This document shows positions 21,662-29,700 of a stretch of DNA of 35,351 nucleotides, in pieces (within the stretch, counting starts at the first letter, position 1; the number at the start of each line of letters is the position of its first letter). Below the pieces are notes generated by a model. The model was not told the DNA's origin. It did not search any database and worked only from the letters and a program-made list of their open reading frames with translations. The translations under genes were made by a program, and so were the position numbers. The DNA is taken from the NCBI GenBank assembly GCA_002439705.1, contig DJPE01000051.1:1-35351 (forward strand), written 5' to 3'. The DNA comes from Christensenella sp. UBA6420. GTDB taxonomy: Bacteria; Bacillota; Clostridia; Christensenellales; DTU072.

Positions 21662-22023
21662 TATTTTCTCCTTTTTTTATCTACGATTTCGTAGCTTAAA
21701 TTCATTATTTGTTTGATAGTTTCGTCGGGAACGCTCCCGTCGAGCCTTACCGTAATCCAATGTTCCTTGTTCATGTGGTACGCTCGGCGGATATTCTCGT
21801 ATTTCTCTCGGAGAAGATACGCTACGTCGGGCAAACATTTCAGATTAAGGCAGTCTTCCGCATTATCTCCGCCGTAAAAGTACGCGGGGACGCGCAGTAT
21901 TATTCCGAACCACTTTCCGCTTATGCCGTTTCTTAACACGGCTGTCGCTTCGTCGCCCGAAAAAGGATTATCGTGCGTTCCGCCGAGCGTTTCGGTATAT
22001 CCAAGTATCTCTTCAACGGTCAT
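21661..22023 (-). CDS. MmcQ/YjbR family (CyaY-like fold) protein
   Basis: The protein has 120 residues, the typical size. Family motifs are CLNLKCLPDVAYLLREKY in the middle, the invariant YHMNKEHWITV near residue 82-92, and VPDETIKQIMNLSYEIV at the end. YjbR-like proteins have a CyaY-like fold and are annotated as putative DNA-binding proteins; their true biochemical role is uncertain. It is the first gene of a two-gene unit with the zinc-ribbon membrane protein, overlapping it by one base. A promoter stands directly upstream, and an AAGGGA ribosome site lies about 9 bases before the ATG. Confidence 0.9.
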   Translation of the reverse strand: MTVEEILGYTETLGGTHDNPFSGDEATAVLRNGISGKWFGIILRVPAYFYGGDNAEDCLNLKCLPDVAYLLREKYENIRRAYHMNKEHWITVRLDGSVPDETIKQIMNLSYEIVDKKRRK

Positions 22024-22045
22024 TTTTTGTTATCCCTTATTTATT

Positions 22046-22074
22046 ATTATATAAGAGCTTGTTTTCGCTTGCAA
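22046..22074 (-). promoter_or_regulatory. Promoter of the MmcQ/zinc-ribbon pair
   Basis: TTGCAA (22074-22069), 17-base spacer, perfect TATAAT (22051-22046). Confidence 0.75.
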
Positions 22075-22123
22075 TACATTTCTCGCAAGATAATTCGGCA
22101 GAACTTTTTTATAAAAAGAAAAA

Positions 22124-22153
22124 CCCGTAAGTAACGATTACTTTACTTACGGG
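22124..22153 (-). terminator. Terminator of the DtxR-like gene
   Basis: CCCGTAAGTAA and TTACTTACGGG form an 11-bp perfect stem with an 8-base loop. On the minus strand it exits into GGGTTTTTCTTTTT. Confidence 0.92.
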
Positions 22154-22184
22154 GAAAAAATAAATTCCTTTTTTACGTTGAAAC

Positions 22185-22547
22185 TTATTCGTTTGCGAAC
22201 TTTTTTATCGCTTCGAATACGTCGGAGCTTACTACATGTTCTATACGGCAGGCGTTTTCTTCCGCCGATTCGGGCGACGCGCCCATTTTTACGAGAGCTT
22301 TGGTAAGCGTGCGGTGTCTGTCGTAGATTTCTTCGGCTTTCTTTAAGCCTTCAGCGGTAAGTTTTATCTCGCCGTCTTTATCGACTTCTATTAGTCCGGC
22401 GTTTTTTAACAGTCCCATTCCGCGCGACACGCTCGGTTTGGAATACCCCAATTCTTCCGCCACGTCGATAGCGTGCACGCCGCTTTTCCTTTGCGACAAA
22501 ACCAAAATGGTTTCCAGATACATTTCTCCCGATTCGCCCTTGTTCAC
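22185..22547 (-). CDS. DtxR/MntR-family metal-dependent transcriptional regulator
   Basis: A GTG at 22547 is taken as the start because AAGGAG lies 6 bases before it; the longer in-frame ATG start at 22646 would place coding sequence over the promoter. The product is 120 residues. It shows the family N-terminus (GEMYLETILVLSQ), a winged helix with DVAEELGYSKPSVSRGMGLLKNAGLIEVDKDGEIKLTAEGLKKA, and the metal-binding/dimer domain start (RHRTLTKALVKMGASPESAEENACRIEHVVS), where Cys/Glu/His residues stand in the usual metal-ligand places. There is no C-terminal SH3 (FeoA-like) domain, as in MntR-sized members. It probably senses iron or manganese, and GTTAG-N6-CTAAC boxes nearby are candidate sites. 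Confidence 0.9.
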   Translation of the reverse strand: MNKGESGEMYLETILVLSQRKSGVHAIDVAEELGYSKPSVSRGMGLLKNAGLIEVDKDGEIKLTAEGLKKAEEIYDRHRTLTKALVKMGASPESAEENACRIEHVVSSDVFEAIKKFANE

Positions 22548-22617
22548 CGTTATCTCCTTATTCCTTGCGGAACCGTCTTTTCGCAAAAATTCCGCTCCGC
22601 CGTTTTTTCGTATATAC

Positions 22618-22646
22618 AGTTTACCACTTCGCGAGCTGTTTTGCAA
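22618..22646 (-). promoter_or_regulatory. Promoter of the DtxR-like regulator
   Basis: TTGCAA (22646-22641), 17-base spacer, TAAACT (22623-22618). No GTTAG-type box is seen here, so there is no sign of direct autoregulation by that motif. Confidence 0.7.
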
Positions 22647-22711
22647 TTTTTTTATAACTTTCGCTTACGTTTTTCCTTATTTTGCGGAAACGAACGCCGT
22701 CTACGCCTTAC

Positions 22712-23332
22712 TTATCCCTTGTGGTCGTAGTGGCAGTCGCAGTATTTTCCGCCGCCGGCTAAGGTAAACTCTCTCGTGAACACGGTATTGTTGAGAGCAG
22801 CTATATCGTAATCGAGCGTGCACATTGCGGGGACATATTCCTTTAAGCCGAGTTTCTTCATAAGGTAGCATATTCCGCAGGTGTAGAAAGTAGCGGTGTA
22901 TTTATTTATGTCTTCGCCGTCTTCCACCTTAAAAATCCAGGAATAAGGATTTTTGTTGCTTTCGCTCGCCTTAGCCTGCGCTTTAAGTTTTTCTCTGCCC
23001 TTCACGGTGTAAGCTTTACTCTTTTTCGACGCCATTTTCGTAAGCGCGTTTTTGCACATGGCGTTTTTGTAATACTTCCTTACGTCTTCCACCGTGTATT
23101 TGTTTTTTACGCTCAACAAAATCGAAGCCAGCAAGGCGCAACTTAAAATGTTGATAAGAAATCGGTCTCCTTTCTCAAATTCGTCCACGTCTGCCAAAAT
23201 CTCTTTATACTTAGTTTTGGCTTCCTTCATTACGACTTTGGGTTCCGATTCCGAAAAAGTTTCCGTAAGTTCTTTCCCGAACGTGTTTTTATAACCCGCC
23301 CACATTGCTTTTTGCATAAAACCGTATTTCAT
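22712..23332 (-). CDS. L-2-amino-thiazoline-4-carboxylic acid hydrolase family protein
   Basis: This 206-residue protein resembles the ATC hydrolase family named after a cysteine-producing enzyme. Its C-terminal half has CGICYLMKKLGLKEYVPAMCTLDYDIAALNN, then REFTLAGGGKYCDCHYDHKG, the conserved 'CgI..L...g....P..C..D' and 'R..TlA.Gg..CdF.y' blocks. The N-terminal half is helical and variable. Most members are uncharacterised, so real activity on aminothiazoline carboxylate should not be assumed. It follows a transglutaminase-like gene by 9 bases with its own AGGAGA ribosome site, so the two form an operon under an iron-box-like site. Confidence 0.8.
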   Translation of the reverse strand: MKYGFMQKAMWAGYKNTFGKELTETFSESEPKVVMKEAKTKYKEILADVDEFEKGDRFLINILSCALLASILLSVKNKYTVEDVRKYYKNAMCKNALTKMASKKSKAYTVKGREKLKAQAKASESNKNPYSWIFKVEDGEDINKYTATFYTCGICYLMKKLGLKEYVPAMCTLDYDIAALNNTVFTREFTLAGGGKYCDCHYDHKG

Positions 23333-23341
23333 AACTGTCTC

Positions 23342-24061
23342 CTATTTATTATCAGCTTTTTCCGAGCGGATTTTATTTACGTTCCTGTTCATAAGTCTTC
23401 TGCCGAGAACGGCGTAAGCCGCCTTCTTCAAGCCTTTCATATTTTGCCCGTGTTCCTTATACATCTCGTCGGGACTGTCGTACACTCCGAAGTCGTCGAC
23501 TATCCCTTCGCTTTGGATATAGGTGTCGTTCCCGTTAAAACAAACTTGCAAATCGGAAAAATCTTTTACCGCGACGCCGTACCCGAAAAACTCTCCGTGC
23601 CCTACCGACGGGAACTTTCTTTTCAGCCCGTCAAGATAGTCCTTGTCGAGAATGAACCCTTCGAGATTGTACCACTCGTTTTCGCACAGGACTTCTACCC
23701 AGCTGTGGAAGATTTTTTGCGGAGCTTTTTTGTAGACGAAACCCGTCATCGCTCCCTTTTGCAAAAGTTTGTCTATATTGAACGCGTGTACCCGACAAGG
23801 TATTCCGCACCCGCGAAGTAACGCCATAAGAAGCGTACCTTTCGTATTGCATTGTCCGTATCCGTCGGTCAGCACTTCCGACGCTTTTATATCGTCGGAT
23901 ACGTTGTAACCGAACTTTATTTCGTCTTTTACGAAATCGTAGATAGCTTTCACCTTTTCGTATTCTCCGAGATTTTTCCACCCGCGATTTTCTGTCAGCG
24001 ACCGGATTTTTCCGTCGGAAAAGTTAAGTATGGAAGTTTCTTTCAGGTAATCGTGTTCCAT
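23342..24061 (-). CDS. Transglutaminase-like domain protein
   Basis: The 239 residues hold one transglutaminase-like (papain-fold) domain. The catalytic cysteine is expected in DGYGQCNTKGTLLMALLRGCGIPCR (Cys71) and the histidine in IFHSWVEVLCENEWYNLEG (His119). The third member of the triad is normally aspartate in 'W..lD'; here Glu134 occupies that place. Bacterial relatives act as peptidases, amidases or cross-linkers, often on peptides. No signal peptide is visible, so the protein should be cytosolic. A GGAG lies 5 bases before the ATG. It is first in an operon with the ATC hydrolase-like gene, with a GTTAG-N6-CTAAC box in its leader. Confidence 0.85.
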   Translation of the reverse strand: MEHDYLKETSILNFSDGKIRSLTENRGWKNLGEYEKVKAIYDFVKDEIKFGYNVSDDIKASEVLTDGYGQCNTKGTLLMALLRGCGIPCRVHAFNIDKLLQKGAMTGFVYKKAPQKIFHSWVEVLCENEWYNLEGFILDKDYLDGLKRKFPSVGHGEFFGYGVAVKDFSDLQVCFNGNDTYIQSEGIVDDFGVYDSPDEMYKEHGQNMKGLKKAAYAVLGRRLMNRNVNKIRSEKADNK

Positions 24062-24088
24062 ATACGCTCCCGCATTAGTTTTTTATTG

Positions 24089-24108
24089 CGGTTAGTTGTG
24101 ACTAACCG
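24089..24108. promoter_or_regulatory. Iron-box-like operator A
   Basis: CGGTTAGTTGTGACTAACCG contains GTTAG-N6-CTAAC in an 8-bp perfect inverted repeat. It lies in the transcribed leader between promoter and ribosome site of the transglutaminase-like gene. It resembles DtxR/IdeR-type boxes; it could also fold as an RNA hairpin. Confidence 0.75.
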
Positions 24109-24122
24109 TCTTACCGAAAATT

Positions 24123-24138
24123 AAGAGCTTACGCTCTT
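24123..24138. repeat. Small leader hairpin
   Basis: AAGAGC-TTAC-GCTCTT lies just downstream of the predicted transcript start of the transglutaminase-like operon. It has the same TTAC loop as several array hairpins but is single. Confidence 0.5.
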
Positions 24139-24150
24139 CTTTTCTATTTA

Positions 24151-24179
24151 ATAATATATCTTTACCGTCCGAATGTCAA
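24151..24179 (-). promoter_or_regulatory. Promoter of the transglutaminase-like/ATC hydrolase-like operon
   Basis: Perfect TTGACA (24179-24174), 17-base spacer, TATTAT (24156-24151). Operator A follows about 40 bases downstream of the expected start. Confidence 0.8.
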
Positions 24180-24204
24180 TAGCTACGACGTTCGGAGTGG
24201 CACA

Positions 24205-24415
24205 GGTGCGTTGATTTTTCGCGAAAACGGAGCGTAGGAATTTTATAAGGCTCCCGAAAAGTGCTTTGGCTTTTCGGGAAAAAGGAGCAAGCCGAAAATG
24301 GTCGGCTATGCAACGCCTTGCATAGCCGATAATGACAGGTATTGCGACGGTGTACGGTAGACGACGCTTTCGTGAAATCAGTAAAAAACTCTGATATATA
24401 TCCGCTTTTTTATAG
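24205..24415 (+). ncRNA. Candidate structured non-coding RNA (strand uncertain)
   Basis: This gene-free stretch carries nested pairings: TTTTCGCGAAAA (24216-24227), outer GGCTC (24249-24253) with GAGC (24285-24288) and GCC (24291-24293), inside it CCCGAAAAG with CTTTTCGGG (24253-24278), then a 12-bp perfect stem TCGGCTATGCAA/TTGCATAGCCGA with loop CGCC (24302-24329), followed by an unpaired, GC-mixed tail. No reading frame of note and no known family recognised. No convincing promoter was found on either strand. Confidence 0.45.
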
Positions 24416-24496
24416 TCGTTTTACCATATCTCTTGTGTAAAATTACTTTTTCCCGTTTTTTACTGCGTAAAGAAACGTGCCTGAGACGCTCCGATT

Positions 24497-24532
24497 AAAC
24501 TAAAAGACACCCCTACGAGTGCCTTTTAGTTT
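24497..24532. terminator. Terminator-like hairpin after the flavodoxin gene
   Basis: AAACTAAAAG-A-CAC and GTG-C-CTTTTAGTTT form a 14-position stem with one mismatch and an 8-base loop. It lies about 85 bases past the flavodoxin stop. The T-tract is inside the stem arm, so it may also be a bidirectional 3' end structure. Confidence 0.6.
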
Positions 24533-24615
24533 GAGTTTCGTCGTAAAAAACCAACCGCCGAAACCCGGAAATCAAACGAAATCAAGAAACGCTATTTTCT
24601 TCGTGATTAACTTAA

Positions 24616-25038
24616 TTAAAGTTTCGCCGCCTTTTCGCCGAGGTCCTTGCAATCCAGAATCGCCATTTCGTCGGGGGTATTGTTGGCGATTACGCCGTCG
24701 GCTATAAGGGTAGCTCCGTCTGCGGAAACTCTGTCCTGCCACGTTCTCATCCATTCGCCGTCGCCCCAATCGTAAGAACCGAAAAGTCCTATTCTCTTGC
24801 CGGCAATCTTGCCTTCGATGGAAGTGAAGAACGGTTCGAATTCGCTTTCTTCCAATTCTTCCGAACCCATAGCGGGGCAGCCCAAAATAAGAGCGTCCGC
24901 GTCGAGAACGGAACTGTCCGCGTCGGAAACGTTAATTACCGCTACTTCCGCGCCCGCATTCTTCGCGCCTTCCGCTACGGCTTTCGCCATCGTTTCCGTG
25001 TTGCCCGTGCCGGACCAATATACTACGTTTACTTTCAT
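24616..25038 (-). CDS. Short-chain flavodoxin
   Basis: A 140-residue flavodoxin with the FMN phosphate loop YWSGTGNTETMA at residues 8-19, the second flavin loop around DALILGCPAMGSEELEE (about 49-65), and GLFGSYDWGDGEWM (about 84-97) as the third. Flavodoxins carry electrons in place of ferredoxin and are induced by iron shortage in many bacteria. It follows the DUF3793 gene by 31 bases with an AGGAGG ribosome site, so it is the second gene of an operon preceded by two GTTAG-N6-CTAAC boxes. This agrees with iron-dependent control. Confidence 0.95.
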   Translation of the reverse strand: MKVNVVYWSGTGNTETMAKAVAEGAKNAGAEVAVINVSDADSSVLDADALILGCPAMGSEELEESEFEPFFTSIEGKIAGKRIGLFGSYDWGDGEWMRTWQDRVSADGATLIADGVIANNTPDEMAILDCKDLGEKAAKL

Positions 25039-25069
25039 TGTAAAAATCCTCCTTGATAATGGTAATTTA

Positions 25070-25612
25070 TTAGCCTACTTTGAAAATTTCGGCAAGGCTT
25101 TCGCCTTTTTCCATTCTTTTACATATACATTCGGAACACTTTTTGTAAGTGTCAAACTTCTTTGCGGTGGCGACTTCGTCGGAATAAACTTTCCAATACC
25201 CCGTAAGTTTTATCCCTTCGTACGGACTACGGATAAAGCCTTTCACGTCGCACAACGGGTACCCTAAAAATATTCCTATCTCGTGGGGGAAATCGTCGTT
25301 TTTCATTCTCTCTTTAAGACGGACTATCGCTTCGTCCACGGTGAAATATTCGTATCCGTACCCTGCGAGAAAGTCCTTGATTTCGGCGGAAAACAAGATT
25401 TTTCTTAACGCGGACTCGTTGTAGATAAGCATAACGAATCTTTTTTCGTGTCTTTTAAGGCAAACGTAAGAAAATCCCCTGTCGGAAAAACTCCCCGTGA
25501 TTTCCGCCATAAGCGAACATTCTTCCTTCTTTACGCTAATCATGCTCGCAGGTTTTATTCCCGCAAAAGTTATTCCGCAATTTCTGCCCATCAGATATTC
25601 CGTATCGCTCAC
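25070..25612 (-). CDS. DUF3793 family protein
   Basis: A GTG at 25612 is the start, with AAGGAG 6 bases before it. The 180-residue product shows the family pattern: an N-terminal GITFAGIKPASMISV, a central FVMLIYNESALRKIL, the signature HEIGIFLGYPLCDVKGFI, then GYWKVYSDEVATAKKFDTYKKCSECICKRMEKGESL. The function of DUF3793 is unknown, but it is commonly found beside flavodoxins and iron-uptake genes in Clostridia. Conserved cysteines near the C-terminus (KKCSECICKR) could bind metal or a cofactor. It is first in an operon with flavodoxin, and both promoter-proximal and ribosome-site-proximal boxes suggest iron regulation. Confidence 0.88.
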   Translation of the reverse strand: MSDTEYLMGRNCGITFAGIKPASMISVKKEECSLMAEITGSFSDRGFSYVCLKRHEKRFVMLIYNESALRKILFSAEIKDFLAGYGYEYFTVDEAIVRLKERMKNDDFPHEIGIFLGYPLCDVKGFIRSPYEGIKLTGYWKVYSDEVATAKKFDTYKKCSECICKRMEKGESLAEIFKVG

Positions 25613-25634
25613 TTCCCGCTCCTTGTATCTTTCA

Positions 25635-25650
25635 GTTAGTCTATGCTAAC
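25635..25650. promoter_or_regulatory. Iron-box-like operator B
   Basis: GTTAGTCTATGCTAAC, again GTTAG-N6-CTAAC, 11 bases upstream of the AAGGAG of the DUF3793 gene. Confidence 0.75.
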
Positions 25651-25704
25651 TATCTCTCAAAAAATAAATATGCTTTTATCTTGCCGATTATCGCATATTT
25701 TTTA

Positions 25705-25720
25705 GTTAGCCATTGCTAAC
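25705..25720. promoter_or_regulatory. Iron-box-like operator C
   Basis: GTTAGCCATTGCTAAC, extended to a 7-bp inverted repeat (AGTTAGC/GCTAACT). It sits 8 bases below the -10 box, covering the predicted transcription start of the DUF3793-flavodoxin operon. Confidence 0.8.
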
Positions 25721-25727
25721 TGTAATT

Positions 25728-25756
25728 ATAATAGCAAATTACTTTCGGTTACGCAA
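25728..25756 (-). promoter_or_regulatory. Promoter of the DUF3793-flavodoxin operon
   Basis: TTGCGT (25756-25751), 17-base spacer, TATTAT (25733-25728), overlapping a TATAAT three bases on. Operator C lies at the start site. Confidence 0.7.
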
Positions 25757-25827
25757 GTAATTTACGATACTTTTTCAAATTTTTTCGGATAAAATTTTCG
25801 ACGCGTAAATTAACCGCACGAATTTAA

Positions 25828-26058
25828 TTATTCGTCCTTTTTCTCTTCCTTATCGTCGCCGATTTCCTTTTGCGACACCTTAACTTTCGTGCCGTCGGGT
25901 TCGAGAATATAAGTGTTGTCGAGTTGGTTTTTCAGGTCTCCTACCACGCTGTCTATGTACGCTCTTCTTAGTGTAGCTTGTTCTTTTTTCTCTTCTTCGG
26001 TAAGACCCTGTTCTCTTGCCTTTTTCGCAAGAAAGTTTATTCTTTGTATATCTATCAT
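25828..26058 (-). CDS. DUF896 (YnzC-like) protein
   Basis: A 76-residue protein with the DUF896 signature IQRINFLAKKAREQGLTEEEKKEQATLRRAYIDSVVGDLKNQLDNTYI, a two-helix hairpin, followed by a short acidic-basic tail (DDKEEKKDE). Bacillus members (YnzC, YneA operon) are small cytosolic proteins linked loosely to the SOS response; no activity is established. It has AAGGAG before the ATG. It stands alone between the iron-box promoter and the SAP-domain gene. Confidence 0.92.
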   Translation of the reverse strand: MIDIQRINFLAKKAREQGLTEEEKKEQATLRRAYIDSVVGDLKNQLDNTYILEPDGTKVKVSQKEIGDDKEEKKDE

Positions 26059-26170
26059 AATTATAGTCTCCTTATTTATAATTATATTTACGGATGACCG
26101 CCTTAACTAACGCTACTCCGCAGAACTATTATTACATATTCCGCAATCAATTACAATAGAATAAAGAACT

Positions 26171-26749
26171 TTACTTTAAAGTAACAAGGTCGGACGGTTC
26201 GTAACGGTTACTTCCCGACAGGCTCTTTTTGTACTTCCAACAGGTAATAGCGTCGTTAAGCGACTTTCCCTTATTCCCGTCGTCTGCGAAAAAGTCGCGG
26301 ATATAGGTATTGTATTCGAACTGTTTTCCTATCGGCTGTTTTACCTTTTTCTTCTCTTCGACTAAAATATAATACGCGGCGACCGCTTCGCCGTAAGTTT
26401 TGCCCGCATTACTTTTAAGCCAGGTTTGAAACGGAATATTGAAAGAAAACCCTTTGCCTATTCTTTCCTTGAAAAATTTACGGTGCTTTTCCGAAAAGGT
26501 TATACCCTGCTCTATAATCGAACTTTCCGTAATTTCGCCGTCGAGTACGGTACGTATCTTTCTTGTAGATACATTCGTAACTTTCCCCGTGTCGAGAAAT
26601 GTCGCTATCCTTTCGGTGAGTTCGGGTTTACCGCCAGAAACGGGCAAACCGTTTTTTCTGCAAAAGTCTGTCAGTTCTTCTTTAAGATAATAGTAATTAC
26701 GGAATTCATCGCCCGACAATTTTGCGTCAAGTTCGGGTCTTGCTGTCAT
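26171..26749 (-). CDS. SAP-domain protein with a DUF6434-like region
   Basis: The start is the ATG at 26749, with AAGGAG 6 bases before it; an in-frame GTG at 26773 overlaps the upstream stop. The product is 192 residues. Residues of about 10-55 form a SAP-like helix-extended-helix: LSGDEFRNYYYLKEELTDFCRKNGLPVSGGKPELTERIATFL, a fold known for nucleic-acid binding. The rest, with KIRTVLDGEITESSIIE, then KHRKFFKERIGKGFSFNIPFQTWLKSNAGKTYGEAVAAYY and a final DAITCWKYKK segment, matches a pattern I associate with DUF6434. It follows the M60 peptidase gene by 11 bases, so it can be co-transcribed, though a functional link is not obvious. Confidence 0.8.
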   Translation of the reverse strand: MTARPELDAKLSGDEFRNYYYLKEELTDFCRKNGLPVSGGKPELTERIATFLDTGKVTNVSTRKIRTVLDGEITESSIIEQGITFSEKHRKFFKERIGKGFSFNIPFQTWLKSNAGKTYGEAVAAYYILVEEKKKVKQPIGKQFEYNTYIRDFFADDGNKGKSLNDAITCWKYKKSLSGSNRYEPSDLVTLK

Positions 26750-26760
26750 GTCTTTCTCCT

Positions 26761-29700
26761 TTATTTTTGCCACAGGACTATCGAATCGACGTTGAATTTA
26801 GTCTTGCTGCGGATAGTTATTATATGTTCGCCGTCGGACAGCTTTTCGGATAAGTACGAAAGGGCGGGTTCGTTACATTCGCCGTTAATTTTAACGGTAT
26901 CGACGACTTCACCGTCAATTAGGACTTCGAACCCGTCGTATTCGTCGGAAATATACGAAAACACGGCGAACCTTTCTCCGCGGAAAGTAAAAAAAAGCGT
27001 TGCGTTTTCGCCTTCGTACAAATGCCCGAACGATGAAAACTTATTGCTTAAAGTCCAATTTCCTTTATAATTAAATATCTTTTCGTCGGGCGAAAATACC
27101 GTTCCGTCGTCTATCGAATAGAAAAATTTTACGCATCGGAACGATATGTATCTGAACCTTTGCGTGGTCGCCCAGGTATCCGTAACCACGAGTTTGTAAT
27201 ACCGAACGTCGGTTTCTTCAAAATTTACCGTGATATTATCGTTATCCCTTACCGAGTCGGTGACTTCGGCTACGAGCTTCAAATTTTCAAGTTCCGCGCC
27301 TACGTACAGTTTGAAATTTTTAGGTTGATACCTTCTAGTCGGTTCTCCGTAGATTACGAACTTATTTGCTTTCTTCGTTTCACTAAGTTCCGCGGTAAGT
27401 TCGAAGGGCGTTTCTTCGCTTATATTCGACCGGTCGGAATGTATCCAGTTCGTATCGTCGTCGTCGAACAGTATATCTATCGGCTTGCTCGTGTCCCACG
27501 GCTTGTAATTGGTTTCTATCAAGGTTTGTTTACTTTCGACTTTTTCGGTATACGAGTAAGTATAATTTCTGCCGTAGTAGTAATCGGAAACGAACTCTTC
27601 ACGGTAATACGTATTACGATAGGCGTTAAGGTAAGTTACGTTTACTTTATCGCCGTCGAAAAGCCCTAAGCCCAAACCTACGAAACTACGGTCGTAAGTC
27701 ACTAAAAGTATTTCCTTGAAATAGACCCACTGCCCTTTTTCGAGTTCGTAGTCCTTAAAGTTATTTTCGTTATCGGTTAGAAAAGCTACGTTGTTGGTTA
27801 AATTCGTCATATTAGCGGCGAGTTCGTAATTCTGCCCGTCGAACGACAGGTACAACGCGGCGTACTGTCTGCCCCTTATCGCTATACGATATTTACCTTT
27901 ACTCGGAACGTAAAACTTCCCGCGGACTTCCATAACGGCGTTCTTTTTCGGGTCGGGTACCCATATATCGGTGTTGGCGTTCTGCGTGGGATTATCGTTG
28001 TCGCCGTCGGTCACGGTTTCGTACCCCGCGTATCCGTTTTCGTACGCTTCGACGGGGCTTGCGTACATTCTTTCGTTAGTATAAGTGTAAACCGTCCGTT
28101 CCAAAAGCGTAGGTTTATATTGTTTTTGTCGCAATTCTATCACCAAATCGACGTCGTCTACCAAAAACGCTCCGTCGTCTTTCGTTATTTCGAGCGTAAC
28201 TATTATTTTCCCCGATTCCGACACATTTTCGTCTGGCGTGTAAGTATATACCCCGTCGGTTACTTTGTAAAGAACGCCGTTTTCGGGTTCGGTCACGTTT
28301 TTTATAGACCAATTAAAACCGCTCGGTATCACGATAGTATCGTTAAAATTCAACTGAAAATCGTTGTCTTTTTCTATGCCGTAAGGTTGCGCCGTGCGGC
28401 TGTAATACTTGTTGCCGCCGATGACGTAACTTCTTCCCGTCTGATAAATAGTCGCCACGGGAACGAACGCGGGATAACCTTTGCTTGCGTACTCTTCCAA
28501 AACGCTATCCGACATGGTCTGATGCAGGATTTCGGTAAAATAGTAGGTCATATCGTACCGGGTTGCGTCGCTGACCGCTTTATACCAATTGTCGACGCCG
28601 CCCGAACCGTTGCCGTTTTTCGCGGCTTGCAAAAACAAACTCTGTCCGAAAGAGTGTAATAAATTTGCGTAGCTGTCGAGATTGGAATTAGCGGAAGAGT
28701 TTGCGAGAGTCTGCCTTAACGCCCAACTCGGATTAGTGTACCTGTCCCAACCGACGGCGTAGTTTCCTTCGTTGGCGTTGCCGATTTCTCTGTTTGCCGA
28801 ATTGCGGGTAAAAAGGCTGTAAGACACGAGACTGACCGCGTTGTTGGTCACTTCGTCGCCCGGAGCGAAACCGTAGCGCTGATAATGATGATTATATTCG
28901 TGAATACAGCCCCAGAAAGCGTCGGTAGAATTGTCCACGGCACTCTCTGCGTCCAGAGCCGCCGTCATACAGTAAAGCGGACAGTTTACGGTGGAACGCC
29001 CCACGAAAGCCACCATGCTCCCCGCCGCTACGAACGGGTCGTACAAAAAAGTAATGCCTATCGCCGCTGCCGATCCCGACGGGACTTGATTGGACACGCG
29101 GGAAATTTTATCCCACAGGACTGCGGCTGCGGTAATCTGTTCGTAATCGAACCGAACCGCTCTCGCTTTCGGACCCGAATGACGAACCGCGTCGTCCCAT
29201 ATCTCCATATCGAAATACGGAGCGGAAGAATTTTTCGTAGCGTAGAATTCTTCTTCCGTCGTGTATCCGTAAATATAGTGCCAGTACGGTACCGCTCCCG
29301 ATATAGTCACGGAAAACTTAACTCCTGCGTTGACGGGTTGAACGTAAATAGGACCGCCTAAAAACGAACCGACGTAAGTTACTTCCGAGCTTGCCGTCAT
29401 CGTGTTAAGTAGGTTTGGCATACGGACAAAATTTTTCTTTATCCAGATATTGTTAGCTTGTCCGTTCTGTAACGCCTGCCCTATACGCACGATAAGTCCG
29501 CCCGTTTTTTCAAGGTCTTCCGCGCTCATTTCTATTTTAACCACTTCTCCTGCGGGAGCGTACAAACCGGTAATATGATTGCCTGCGGGGCGGGCTTGCA
29601 TCGTTATTTTCTTAACTACCGCTTCTTCGTCGTCGGACAAATTCCCTTCGTACAGTCCGTCTGAAGCCGTATGTTTATATAGTTTTTTCCCCGTAGCTAC

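Noticed and set aside
24092..24107. Box A as part of the hairpin-array family
   Set aside because: It is a single palindrome with a GTTAG-N6-CTAAC core matching boxes B and C, without the AGTGAAGTT or GTTAATTG linkers.
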